This document shows positions 48,098 to 56,483 of a stretch of 64,000 nt of DNA, one piece after another. Numbering within the stretch: position 1 is the stretch's first letter; every line of letters begins with the position of its first letter. The stretch covers positions 62,001 through 126,000 of the forward strand of contig NZ_JASLGR010000016.1 of NCBI RefSeq assembly GCF_030150155.1, in the 5' to 3' direction. The notes below the pieces were generated by a model. It was not told the origin of the DNA. It was given only the letters and a program-made list of their open reading frames with translations, and did no database searches. Position numbers and translations under genes: made by a program. Source of the stretch: Nocardioides sp. Lineage in GTDB: Bacteria > Actinomycetota > Actinomycetes > Propionibacteriales > Nocardioidaceae.

Positions 48098-49398
48098 GCA
48101 CGAAGCTGACCGCCGAGTATCTGCTTCCTGACCTCACGGAGGCCGAGCGCGCTCGGGCCGAGCGGGTCGAGTCGATCCTTCCGCAGATCGCCGCCGCCGC
48201 CGAAGAGGCCGACATCACCGCCGCCTTCCCGGCGGGCCACGTCAAGCTGCTCGCCGACGCGGGCCTGCTCGGCCTGGTCGTCCCGACCGAGTTCGGAGGA
48301 CTCGGCGGCGGGCTGCGGGACCTCGCGGCGACGACGTACGCGCTGGGGACCGTCTGCGGCTCGACGGCGCTGGCCTACTTCTTCCACTGCTCGGCGTCCT
48401 CGCGGGGCATGCTGCCCCTGGCGGCGCTCGAGGCAGGCCTTTACACCTCCGAGGAGGAGGCCGAGGTCCGCGCCTTCTCCGAGAAGGTGCTGCGCCGGAT
48501 GGGCAGCGAGCAGAAGATGCTCGCCAACTTCGCCTCCGAGGCGGTCAAGGCCTCCAACGCCAACGTGCTGATCTCGACCACGGCGACCAAGACCGACGGC
48601 GGCTGGCTGCTCAACGGCGAGAAGTCGTTCGGCTGCCTGTCGGGCACCGCCGACTACTACCTGGTCACCGCCCGCCGCGAGGACGTCTCCGGCATCGACG
48701 CGCTCTCGCTCTTCTTCGTGCCGCGGGACGCCGAGGGCTCCCGTCCCCGCACCGAGTGGCTGGGCCTGGGCATGCGTGCCTCGGACAACCACGGTCTGGT
48801 GCTGGAGAACTGCTTCATCCCCGACGACGAGGCGCTCACCCTGCCCGGTGGCTTCACCCGCGCCACCCAGATGTCGCGTGGCTCCTGGGTCGGCAACCAG
48901 ATCGCGATCGCCGCGATCTACGCCGGCATCGCCCGCGGCGTGTGGGAGCACGCGATGGGGCGCGTGATGGCCGCGACCTTCGCCGACACCGGCAAGCCGA
49001 TCGCGTCCTCGCCGATGCACCAGGTGCTGATCGGCGACGCCGAGGGCCACCTCGGTGAGGCCCACCTGTGGCTGCGTCGCCAGATCGACCTCGAGGCCAG
49101 CGAGCCGCCGCTGCTGCCCAAGGAGGACGTGGTGAAGAGCTGGAAGCTGGCCAAGGGCGCGATCTGCGAGCACTCCTTCGCCGTCGCCGTGGACGCTCTC
49201 AAGATGTGCGGCACCTCCGGTGCCCTGATGGGCAACCACATCGGCCGCGCGGTGCGTGACACGGCGATGGGACTGGTCCAGGCCTTCCCCGCCGAGCGCG
49301 GCAGACTGGACCTTGCCAAGATGATCGTCGACCAGCAGGGCTGGGCGGGTCTGACCACCCGCGACGCGATGTCCGATGCGAAGGGTGCCCAGCAGTGA
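48094..49398 (+). CDS. Acyl-CoA dehydrogenase-fold flavoenzyme
   Basis: A 434-residue member of the acyl-CoA dehydrogenase superfamily: GLLGLVVPTEFGGLGGGLRDL (about 50-70), ISTTATKTDGGWLLNGEKSFGCLSGTADYYLV (about 151-182) and the C-terminal GRAVRDTAMGLVQAFPAERGRLDLAKMIV. It overlaps the flavin reductase fusion by 4 bp. This opens two readings: a true acyl-CoA dehydrogenase, or a group D flavin monooxygenase such as HsaA/DszC that uses reduced flavin from the partner. The proximity to a dedicated reductase favours the second, but the sequence alone does not decide it. Confidence 0.85.
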   Translation: MSTKLTAEYLLPDLTEAERARAERVESILPQIAAAAEEADITAAFPAGHVKLLADAGLLGLVVPTEFGGLGGGLRDLAATTYALGTVCGSTALAYFFHCSASSRGMLPLAALEAGLYTSEEEAEVRAFSEKVLRRMGSEQKMLANFASEAVKASNANVLISTTATKTDGGWLLNGEKSFGCLSGTADYYLVTARREDVSGIDALSLFFVPRDAEGSRPRTEWLGLGMRASDNHGLVLENCFIPDDEALTLPGGFTRATQMSRGSWVGNQIAIAAIYAGIARGVWEHAMGRVMAATFADTGKPIASSPMHQVLIGDAEGHLGEAHLWLRRQIDLEASEPPLLPKEDVVKSWKLAKGAICEHSFAVAVDALKMCGTSGALMGNHIGRAVRDTAMGLVQAFPAERGRLDLAKMIVDQQGWAGLTTRDAMSDAKGAQQ

Positions 49399-50918
49399 CC
49401 GAGACCATCCCGACCGCCGCACCGGAGCAGGACGATCTGCGTGCCGGTCTCCGGCTCCCCGAGCTCACCGAGCTGATCGACGGGGTCTGGTCGGCACCCG
49501 CCGACCGGCTCGACGTCGAGCTCGCCGACCCGTACCTCGGCGTCGGCCTCGGCCACGCCGTGGCCTCCTCGCCCGAAGCCGTCGAGGCGGCCCTGGCCGC
49601 GGCGGCGCGGGTGCACCGCTCGGGCTCGTGGCGCACCACGCCGGTCGAGCGGCGTGCCGAGATCCTCGATGCCGTCGGTGCCGCGCTCGGTGCTGCGGTG
49701 CCGCGGCTGGCGGCGCTGGAGTCGATGGCCACCGGTGTGCCGATCGCCCAGACCAGCATCGTCGGCGTGATCGTGCCCGGCGCGTTCCACCTCGCCGCCC
49801 AGATGCTGCGCAACGGCGTGCTGAGCGAGACCACCACCGCCGAGAGCGGCAACACCGTCGAGGTGCACCGCCTCCCGCTCGGCCCGGCGCTCGCGCTGGT
49901 GCCGTGGAACGCTCCGGCCCCGATGGCCGCGCACAAGGTCGCCAGCTCGCTGGCCGCCGGTGCGCCGACCATCCTCAAGCCCAGCGAGTACGCCCCGTGG
50001 GGCACCACCGCCCTCGCCCAGGAGATCGACGCGGTGCTGCGTGCCGAGGGCGTCGAGCCCGGCACCTTCCAGCTCGTCCACGGCGGTCCCGGTGTCGGCG
50101 GCATGATGGTCACCGACCCGCGGATCCGTGCGGTCTCCTTCACCGGCGGCCTGGGCGGCGGTCGTGCCGTCGCCGCCGCCTGCGCGGCGAATTTCACCGC
50201 CCTCCAGCTCGAGCTCGGTGGCAACAACCCGCTCGTGGTGATGCCCGACGCCGACCCCGAGGCCGCCGCCCAGCACGCCGTCGACCTGCTCACCACCCTC
50301 AACGGGCAGTGGTGCCGGGCGCTGGGACGCCTGGTCGTGCCCGAGGTGCTGGCCGAGCCGATCCTGGACGGCATCACCCGCCGCCTCGGCGAGCTCACCG
50401 TCGGCGACCCCCTCGACCCGGCCACCGATCTGGGACCGATCGTCCACGCCGGGCACCTGGCGCACCTGGGCGCCGCGATCGAGGCGCGGGTCGCCGCCGG
50501 TGGGACCGCGCACAGCGCCACCGCCCTGCCCGACGGGCCGGGCACGTTCCTGGCCCCGACGATCATCGCCGGGGTGCCGAGCGAGGCCGCCGTCGAGGAG
50601 GTCTTCGGACCGGTCGCGACGATGCACACCTACACCGACGTCGACGAGGCGATCGAGCTGGCCAACGCCACCCCGTTCGGCCTGGAGGGGTACGTCGTCG
50701 GCGCCGACACCGACGCTGCGCTGGCCGTGGCCCGGGAGGTCCGCGCCGGCGAGGTGAAGGTCAACGGGTCGACCATCATGAGCCTCCACCTGATGACCCC
50801 GCGCCCGGCGTGGGGACTGTCCGGGATGGGCGAGGAGGGCACCGTGGAGACGATCAGGATCTTCACCGGTGCTCGCGTCGTCGGCCTGGAGGGTGGCTTC
50901 GCCCTGCATCGGCGCTAG
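49395..50918 (+). CDS. Aldehyde dehydrogenase (first of two)
   Basis: A 507-residue NAD(P)-dependent aldehyde dehydrogenase. LPLGPALALVPWNAPAPMAAHKVASSLAAGAPTILKPSEYAP is the nucleotide-binding region, LELGGNNPLVV holds the general-base Glu, and NGQWCRALGRLVVPE holds the catalytic Cys. EEVFGPVATMHTYTDVDEAIELANATPFGLEGYV is the conserved C-terminal region. It overlaps its upstream neighbour by 4 bp. Substrate unknown; the operon also has a second ALDH of a different subfamily, suggesting two aldehyde oxidation steps. Confidence 0.92.
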   Translation: MTETIPTAAPEQDDLRAGLRLPELTELIDGVWSAPADRLDVELADPYLGVGLGHAVASSPEAVEAALAAAARVHRSGSWRTTPVERRAEILDAVGAALGAAVPRLAALESMATGVPIAQTSIVGVIVPGAFHLAAQMLRNGVLSETTTAESGNTVEVHRLPLGPALALVPWNAPAPMAAHKVASSLAAGAPTILKPSEYAPWGTTALAQEIDAVLRAEGVEPGTFQLVHGGPGVGGMMVTDPRIRAVSFTGGLGGGRAVAAACAANFTALQLELGGNNPLVVMPDADPEAAAQHAVDLLTTLNGQWCRALGRLVVPEVLAEPILDGITRRLGELTVGDPLDPATDLGPIVHAGHLAHLGAAIEARVAAGGTAHSATALPDGPGTFLAPTIIAGVPSEAAVEEVFGPVATMHTYTDVDEAIELANATPFGLEGYVVGADTDAALAVAREVRAGEVKVNGSTIMSLHLMTPRPAWGLSGMGEEGTVETIRIFTGARVVGLEGGFALHRR

Positions 50919-50922
50919 CGCC

Positions 50923-51870
50923 GTGACCGGCGATCACGGCACGGCGGCCGCACGGCTGCGGTCACTGCTGGCCGGCCCCGATCTGATCCGGCTCCCGGGT
51001 GTCTACGACGCCGTCTCGGCGGCGATCGCCGCACGCAGTGGAGCGCGCGCCGTCTCACTCTCGGGAGCGGCCGTCTCGGCGGTCGACCTCGGTCTGCCCG
51101 ACCTCGGGTTCGTGCACGGCACCGACATCGCCGACCGCGCCCGGGTGCTGCGCAGCACGCTCGGCGCCGGTGCCGACGAGGTCCCGATCCTGGCCGATGC
51201 CGACACCGGCTACGGCAACGCCCTGCAGGCGGCTCACACCGTACGTCGCTACGCCGACGCCGGGGTGGCCGGACTGCACCTGGAGGACCAGGTGGCGCCC
51301 AAGCGCTGCGGTCACCTCGGCGGCAAGGAGGTGGTCGCCGCCGACGAGGCGGCGGCACGGATCCGGGCCGCCGTCGACGCCGCCGCGGCGACCAGCGCCG
51401 GGCTCGTGATCGTGGCCCGCACCGACGCGCTGTCGGTGCTGGGACGCGAGGCGGTGATCGAGCGGTGTCGTGCCTTCGCCGAGGCCGGTGCCGACGCCGT
51501 CTTCGTGGAGGGCGCCGGACTCGGTGATCTCGCGGCGGTCAACGACGCCCTGTCGCGAGATCACCGTCGGCTGCCCCAGGTGTTCAACCGCTCCGAGGCC
51601 GCCGGTCCGCTGCGGAACGGTCCCAGTGACGCCGACCTGGCCGCGACCGGCGTACGGCTGGTGATCCATCCGGTCTCGGCCCTGCTGGCCGCCGCCGACG
51701 CCGTACGTCGGGTGGTGGCGGCGATCACCGCCGACGAGCACGCCGACGCCGTCCCCCGGATGGGGTGGACCGAGCTGACCGACCTGCTGGGCCTGCCGGC
51801 CCTGCTGCACGACGAACAGAGCTACGCCGTCGCCCCGCCCCGGGGCACGGGACAGGAGGAGCACGCATGA
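50923..51870 (+). CDS. Isocitrate lyase/PEP mutase superfamily enzyme
   Basis: A 315-residue TIM-barrel lyase like 2-methylisocitrate lyase, 2,3-dimethylmalate lyase and oxaloacetate decarboxylase. LPGVYDAVSAAIAARSGARAVSLSG is the opening, LADADTGYGNALQAAHTVRRY carries the Mg-binding acids, and HLEDQVAPKRCGHLGGKEVV is the mobile loop with the catalytic Cys (KRCGH). IVARTDALSVLGREAVIERC follows. The GTG at 50923 is 4 bp after the ALDH stop. It probably splits a substituted malate or citrate into pyruvate/glyoxylate-type products. A substrate such as a dialkylmalate is possible given the maleate-type enzymes nearby. Confidence 0.88.
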   Translation: MTGDHGTAAARLRSLLAGPDLIRLPGVYDAVSAAIAARSGARAVSLSGAAVSAVDLGLPDLGFVHGTDIADRARVLRSTLGAGADEVPILADADTGYGNALQAAHTVRRYADAGVAGLHLEDQVAPKRCGHLGGKEVVAADEAAARIRAAVDAAAATSAGLVIVARTDALSVLGREAVIERCRAFAEAGADAVFVEGAGLGDLAAVNDALSRDHRRLPQVFNRSEAAGPLRNGPSDADLAATGVRLVIHPVSALLAAADAVRRVVAAITADEHADAVPRMGWTELTDLLGLPALLHDEQSYAVAPPRGTGQEEHA

Positions 51871-53078
51871 ACACCGCACACCACACCTCGGTCGTCGTCG
51901 TGGGGGCCGGCCCGGTCGGCATGACCGCCGCGCTGGTCCTGGCACGTGCCGGGGTCGCCGTCACTGTCCTGGAGGCCGGCTCCGAGCTCGCCGCCGAGTC
52001 CCGCGCCTCGACCTTCCACCCGCCGAGCCTGGAGATGCTCGCCGAGCTGGGCGTGCTCGACACCCTGCTGGAGCGCGGCATCACCTCGACCACGTTCCAG
52101 TACCGCGACCGGGTCACCGGCCCGATCGCCGAGCTCGACCTGAGCGCGCTGGCCGCCGACACTCCCTACCCGTTCCGGGTGCAGTGCGAGCAGTCCAAGC
52201 TCACCCCGATCCTGGCCGACGCGTTCGAGCTCTACCCCGGCACCCGGATCGTCTTCGACGCCCGGGTCAACGGCGTCGACCAGGGCGACGGCACCGGCCC
52301 CGTCGCGGTCACGACCGAGGCGGGGGAGACCTTCACCGCCGACTGGGTGATCGGCGCCGACGGTGCCAGCTCGATCGTGCGCAAGCAGATCGGTGCCGAG
52401 TTCGAGGGGATCACCTACCCCGAGCGGTTCCTGGTGGTCTCCACCACCGAGGACCTGACCGAGGCGCTGCCCGGGGTCGCGGCGGTCAACTACGTCTTCG
52501 ACCCCGAGGAGTGGCTGGTCCTGCTCCGCACGCCCGAGCACTGGCGGATCCTGTTCCCGACCGACGCCGACACCGCCGACGAGGTCGAGGTCGCCGAGGA
52601 GCGGGTCCAGCGCCGGCTGCGCGGTGTGGCCGACCTCGGCCGGGACTGGTCGCTGCTGCACTCCTCGCTCTACCGCGTCCACCAGCGGGTGGCCGACACC
52701 CTGCGGCGTGACCGGGTGATGCTGGTCGGCGACGCCGCACACGTGAACAACCCGCTCGGCGGGATGGGGATGAACTCCGGCATCCACGACGCGTTCCTGG
52801 TCGCCGGTGCCCTGGCCGAGCGGATCGCCGCGACGGCGAGCGCCGACGAGGCCGCCACCGACGCCCGCCTCGACGAGGTGCTGGCCGCGCGGCGCGACGT
52901 GGCGCTGTCCTACGTCAAGGCGATCACGCACGACAACTGGAAGCAGCTGCGCGAGACCGACACCGCTGCCCGCGAGGCGCACCACGCCGAGCTGCGCACC
53001 CTGGCCGCCGACCCGGTGGCCAGCCGGACCTACCTGCGGCGCACGTCGATGATCGACTCGCTGCGGCCGGTGCGATGA
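51867..53078 (+). CDS. FAD-dependent aromatic-type monooxygenase
   Basis: A 403-residue class A flavoprotein hydroxylase (UbiH/PheA/TfdB-like). VVVVGAGPVGMTAALVLARAGVAVTVLEAG (about 8-37) binds FAD, DWVIGADGASSIVRKQIG is the DG motif (Asp/Gly), and RVMLVGDAAHVNNPLGGMGMNSGIHDA (about 282-308) is the second FAD motif. The C-terminal thioredoxin-like extension of phenol hydroxylases is absent, so it is closer to the shorter 3-hydroxybenzoate/salicylate/kynurenine-type enzymes. It overlaps the PEP-mutase-like gene by 4 bp and the next ALDH by 4 bp. It would hydroxylate an aromatic, pyrrolic or enolic intermediate. Confidence 0.9.
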   Translation: MNTAHHTSVVVVGAGPVGMTAALVLARAGVAVTVLEAGSELAAESRASTFHPPSLEMLAELGVLDTLLERGITSTTFQYRDRVTGPIAELDLSALAADTPYPFRVQCEQSKLTPILADAFELYPGTRIVFDARVNGVDQGDGTGPVAVTTEAGETFTADWVIGADGASSIVRKQIGAEFEGITYPERFLVVSTTEDLTEALPGVAAVNYVFDPEEWLVLLRTPEHWRILFPTDADTADEVEVAEERVQRRLRGVADLGRDWSLLHSSLYRVHQRVADTLRRDRVMLVGDAAHVNNPLGGMGMNSGIHDAFLVAGALAERIAATASADEAATDARLDEVLAARRDVALSYVKAITHDNWKQLRETDTAAREAHHAELRTLAADPVASRTYLRRTSMIDSLRPVR

Positions 53079-54514
53079 TCCGGAAGAACCCGGCCCGCTG
53101 CGCCGAGCCGGTCGGCGAGGTCGTCGAGGCGAGCCCGGCCGAGGTCGACGCCGCCGTCGTGCTGGCGGGCAAGGCGCAGGAGCGCTGGGCCGCCCGGTCG
53201 GTGGGGGAGCGGGCTGCGCTGCTGCGCGCTGCCGCCGACGCCCTGGACCCCGAGCTCGACGCGATCGCCGAGGTGGTGGCGCGTGAGACCGGCAAGGTGC
53301 TGAGCGATGCTCGCGGTGAGGCGGGCTTCGCCACCACCGTCCTGCGCTGGTACGCCGGTCGCAGCACCGAGCTGCTGGCCGACCGGCTCAGCGACGACGA
53401 GCGTGGCCGCCTCCTGATCCGGCAGCGCCCCTTCGGCGTGGTCGGGGCGGTGACGCCGTGGAACGCTCCGCTGATCCTGGCGCTGCTCAAGGTCGCCCCG
53501 GCGCTGGCCGCGGGCAACGCGATCGTGGTCAAGCCGTCCCCGCTGGCCCCGTTCGGGGTGGCGCGGATGCTGGAGATCATCGCCGCGGCGCTGCCCGACG
53601 ACGTGGTGCACGTCGTCCAGGGTGACGCCGAGACGGCGGTCGCGCTGGTCGGCCACCCGGGCGTGCACCGGGTCGCCTTCACCGGTGGCGAGAGTGCGGG
53701 GCGGGCGATCGCGAGCCTGGCCGGACGCTCGCTCACCCCGAGCGTGCTGGAGCTCGGCGGCAACGACCCGGCGATCGTGCTGGCCGACGCCGACCTGGAC
53801 GAGGCCGCCTACGAGCGCCTGGTGATGGCGACCTTCGCCACCAGCGGCCAGGTCTGCATGGCGATCAAGCGGCTCTACGTCCCCACCGACCGGATCGACG
53901 AGGTGGTCGCCGGGCTGGTGGCCGCCGCGCAACGGGTGCTGCGCCTGGGTGACCCGCTGCACCCCGGGGTGACGATGGGTCCGGTGGTCTCGGCCGCCTC
54001 GGCGCTGCGTCTGGAGTCGTTGATCGCCGCAGCCGCCGAGGCCGGTGGCACCGTGATCGATCTGGGCACCGTCGATCCCGACACCGTGCTCGACGCCGGC
54101 TACTACGTCCAGCCGCGCCTGGTCACCGGCCTGGACGACACCCATCCGCTGGTCGCTGCCGAGCAGTTCGGTCCGGTGCTGCCGGTGCTGGGCTACGCCA
54201 CCGTCGACGAGGTCGTCGCGCGTGCCAACAGCGGTGAGCTGGGACTGGGGGCCTCGGTCTGGTCGGCCGATGAGGGGCGGGCCTTCGAGATCGCCTCCCG
54301 CCTCGATGCCGGGTTCACCTTCGTCAACACGCACAACCGCACCGGGATGGCGCTGCACGCCCCGTTCGGTGGGGTGAAGCGGTCGGGCTGGGGTCGTGAG
54401 TACGGCGATCACGGACTGCTCGAGTACGTCCAGGACTGTGTCGTCCACGCCCCCGCCGCGTTCCGGGCCGGGGGAGCGGGGCTGGGCGCGTCGGCGTACC
54501 CCGGTCAGGCCTGA
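53075..54514 (+). CDS. Aldehyde dehydrogenase (second)
   Basis: A 479-residue ALDH of the betaine/succinate-semialdehyde type. FGVVGAVTPWNAPLILALLKVAPALAAGNAIVVKPSPLAP binds the cofactor, ELGGNDPAIVLADADLD carries the catalytic Glu, and TSGQVCMAIKRLYVPTDRIDEVV the catalytic Cys. It ends HAPFGGVKRSGWGREYGDHGLLEYVQDCVV. It differs clearly from the ALDH at 49.4 kb. It is last of the six-gene operon; about 80 bp separate it from the RCCR-like operon, which has its own promoter-like site. Confidence 0.92.
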   Translation: MIRKNPARCAEPVGEVVEASPAEVDAAVVLAGKAQERWAARSVGERAALLRAAADALDPELDAIAEVVARETGKVLSDARGEAGFATTVLRWYAGRSTELLADRLSDDERGRLLIRQRPFGVVGAVTPWNAPLILALLKVAPALAAGNAIVVKPSPLAPFGVARMLEIIAAALPDDVVHVVQGDAETAVALVGHPGVHRVAFTGGESAGRAIASLAGRSLTPSVLELGGNDPAIVLADADLDEAAYERLVMATFATSGQVCMAIKRLYVPTDRIDEVVAGLVAAAQRVLRLGDPLHPGVTMGPVVSAASALRLESLIAAAAEAGGTVIDLGTVDPDTVLDAGYYVQPRLVTGLDDTHPLVAAEQFGPVLPVLGYATVDEVVARANSGELGLGASVWSADEGRAFEIASRLDAGFTFVNTHNRTGMALHAPFGGVKRSGWGREYGDHGLLEYVQDCVVHAPAAFRAGGAGLGASAYPGQA

Positions 54515-54545
54515 GATCGGCCGGAGAAACCCTCCCATCGAGGGA

Positions 54546-54565
54546 AAAGATAGGATATATTTCTC
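54546..54565 (+). promoter_or_regulatory. Putative operator/promoter S5 of the RCCR-like operon
   Basis: AAAGATAGGATATATTTCTC includes a TATATT-like -10 and resembles the other regulon sites, though less perfectly. AGGAGG follows at 54581-54586 before the ATG. Confidence 0.45.
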
Positions 54566-54592
54566 GGACAAGAGCGTCCCAGGAGGAACCGC

Positions 54593-55402
54593 ATGAGTCA
54601 GAACCTCAAGTCCGTCCAGGAGTACTTCGACGAGGCTGGGCCCACCGACGTCAGCCGGCTCTTCGCCGACTGGACGGCACTGGTCGATCGGCTGGCAGCG
54701 CGGGTTCATGATCGTTTCGAGCTGAAGCGCGACCCCTCCACCGACGACCTGGAGGCGTTCACCTCCGAGAACGGCCCCTCGGGCAGCGTCAGGGCCTACT
54801 CCGGCCCCGAGGTCGACTGGATGATCCACTCGCACATGGCCAACCCCGAGGCGGGGTTCGTCAACGTGCACCTCACCATCTGGCTCGGCCCGCAGGTCAG
54901 GGTGCCGCACTTCGGCATGGCGCTCGGCGCCTTCCCGCAGGGCTGGGTCTTCCTGGACTCGGTCCCGCGCAGCAACCTGCTCACCGACACCGACTCCTTC
55001 GACCGCTACTACGAGCCCTTCAACGGCGAGTGGGAGCAGGTCGCGGCCGAGCACGACTGGATCAAGCCGTTCATCAGCCGCAGCGCGTTCGTCCGCGCCA
55101 GCCTCTCGCCCAACGCGCACTGCTTCATGGCGCCCAGCGAGGACCGGATGACCGAGCTCGCCACCGAGCTCGCCGAGCGTGCCCTGGACCGCTGGCTGGC
55201 CTGGGTCGACGAGGCCGAGTCCGTGCCGCTCGACGAGCGTGCCGCCCTGGCCGAGTCCGACCTCGCCACCCGGCGCAACATCGCCGAGCGCGACCCCGCC
55301 AACAACATGGGGGAGCGGTTCTTCGGCCGGGAGATGACCGAGCGCCTGGTCCGGGCGCTGTGGGGCGGCGACCGTGAGCTGCCGCGCCCGCACGAGTCCT
55401 GA
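54593..55402 (+). CDS. Red chlorophyll catabolite reductase-like protein 1
   Basis: A 269-residue protein. Its C-terminal half aligns with plant RCCR (as recalled from Arabidopsis ACD2): PFISRSAFVRASLSPNA against PYVSPSLFVRSAFSPTA, LDRWLAWVD against LEVWLERCV, and LAESDLATRR against LERRDKSFRR, with a matching terminal helix (ERFFGREMTERLVRALWG). RCCR and the ferredoxin-dependent bilin reductases share a fold and reduce linear tetrapyrroles. Asp223 matches an acid thought essential in RCCR; the first acidic position (PHFGMALG, Ala110) is not conserved here. First of an eight-gene operon with a strong AGGAGG. Bilin reduction is inferred from this partial similarity and from the operon. Confidence 0.65.
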   Translation: MSQNLKSVQEYFDEAGPTDVSRLFADWTALVDRLAARVHDRFELKRDPSTDDLEAFTSENGPSGSVRAYSGPEVDWMIHSHMANPEAGFVNVHLTIWLGPQVRVPHFGMALGAFPQGWVFLDSVPRSNLLTDTDSFDRYYEPFNGEWEQVAAEHDWIKPFISRSAFVRASLSPNAHCFMAPSEDRMTELATELAERALDRWLAWVDEAESVPLDERAALAESDLATRRNIAERDPANNMGERFFGREMTERLVRALWGGDRELPRPHES

Positions 55403-55410
55403 GCGTCGCC

Positions 55411-56472
55411 GTGACTGTCCAGGCCGATCCCACCGCCGCACCGGGTGCCGACCGCACCGGTGCTGAGCCCGCCCTGATCCGGTCCCACCGGTTCGCGGTC
55501 CGGGTGCCCGGAGCAGCAGCGCCCTACGACACCCTGCACGCCGTCGCGCGCCACCGGGCCCTGCCCGCCAGCACCGACGTCGAGCGGATGAGCGGGATGC
55601 TCCAGCCCGACCGGGCTGGAGCGCCCTACCCGGTGGTCGTGGTGCTGCCCGGGATCAACGTCGCCTCGGCGGGCTACCTCGACCTCGCGGTCGCGCTGGC
55701 CTCGGCCGGGATCGTCGCCGTCACCTTCGACTGGGTCGGGGAGCTCTTCCCCGGCCAGGTCGGACTGACCCCGGGCGTCGACCTGGCCGTGGTCGGGCCG
55801 CGCACCTACGGCACCGCACCGACCACCCCGGCGCTCGCTCCGCTGCTGGCCGCCCTGGCCGAGCTCGACGACCCCGCCTGCGGCGGTCCGCTGGCGGGGC
55901 TGCTGGACCTCGATCGGGTCGGCCTGTTCGGACACTCCGCCGGGGGCACCGTGGCCCTGCAGTCGGCCCGTCCGGCGTGGTTCGAGCAGGTGCGGGCCGT
56001 GGCGACGTACGGCTCGCACACGATGGCCTCCCAGCAGCTCGGCTTCGCTGCCGGGACCCTGCTGCCCGCACCGATCAGCGCCCCGGTGATGCTCGTGGCC
56101 GGCACCGCCGACGGTGTCATCGCCGCCAGCGCCATCCGGTACGGCGACACCGCGCACGCCCCGGCCCACGACCCGGTCGAGCGGACCTGGGTCGAGGCGA
56201 TCCCGGCCGAGACCGAGGCCTGGCTGGTCCGGCTCGAGGGCGCCGGCCACCTGGCCGTCGCCTCCCCGGAGGACCCGACCTCGGCCCGCGGCTTCCTGGA
56301 GCCGCCGCTGAGCGCCGACCAGGACGAGCTGCGTGCCGACCTGTGCGCGCTGCTCACCACCTTCTTCACTGCTCATCTCGGTCTCGGGGAGACGGCCGCC
56401 GCCGCAGCCGACGAGCTTGAGCAGATCCTCGTCCAGCCCCGCCCCACCATCGCCGACATCCGTCGGCGCTAG
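55411..56472 (+). CDS. Chlorophyllase-like alpha/beta hydrolase
   Basis: A 353-residue alpha/beta hydrolase. The triad reads Ser176 in FGHSAGG, Asp234 in VAGTADGVI and His280 in EGAGHLAVASPEDP. The segment YPVVVVLPGINVASAGYLDLAVALASAGIVAV and the region after the His (GHLAVASPEDPTSARGF, then a helix ending in FFTAHLGL) follow plant chlorophyllase more closely than most dienelactone hydrolases; chlorophyllase removes the phytol chain. A platelet-activating-factor acetylhydrolase-like esterase is the alternative. No signal peptide is clear. GTG start, 8 bp after the RCCR-like gene. It would cleave an ester on the pathway substrate. Confidence 0.65.
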   Translation: MTVQADPTAAPGADRTGAEPALIRSHRFAVRVPGAAAPYDTLHAVARHRALPASTDVERMSGMLQPDRAGAPYPVVVVLPGINVASAGYLDLAVALASAGIVAVTFDWVGELFPGQVGLTPGVDLAVVGPRTYGTAPTTPALAPLLAALAELDDPACGGPLAGLLDLDRVGLFGHSAGGTVALQSARPAWFEQVRAVATYGSHTMASQQLGFAAGTLLPAPISAPVMLVAGTADGVIAASAIRYGDTAHAPAHDPVERTWVEAIPAETEAWLVRLEGAGHLAVASPEDPTSARGFLEPPLSADQDELRADLCALLTTFFTAHLGLGETAAAAADELEQILVQPRPTIADIRRR

Positions 56473-56483
56473 GAGGACCCCTC

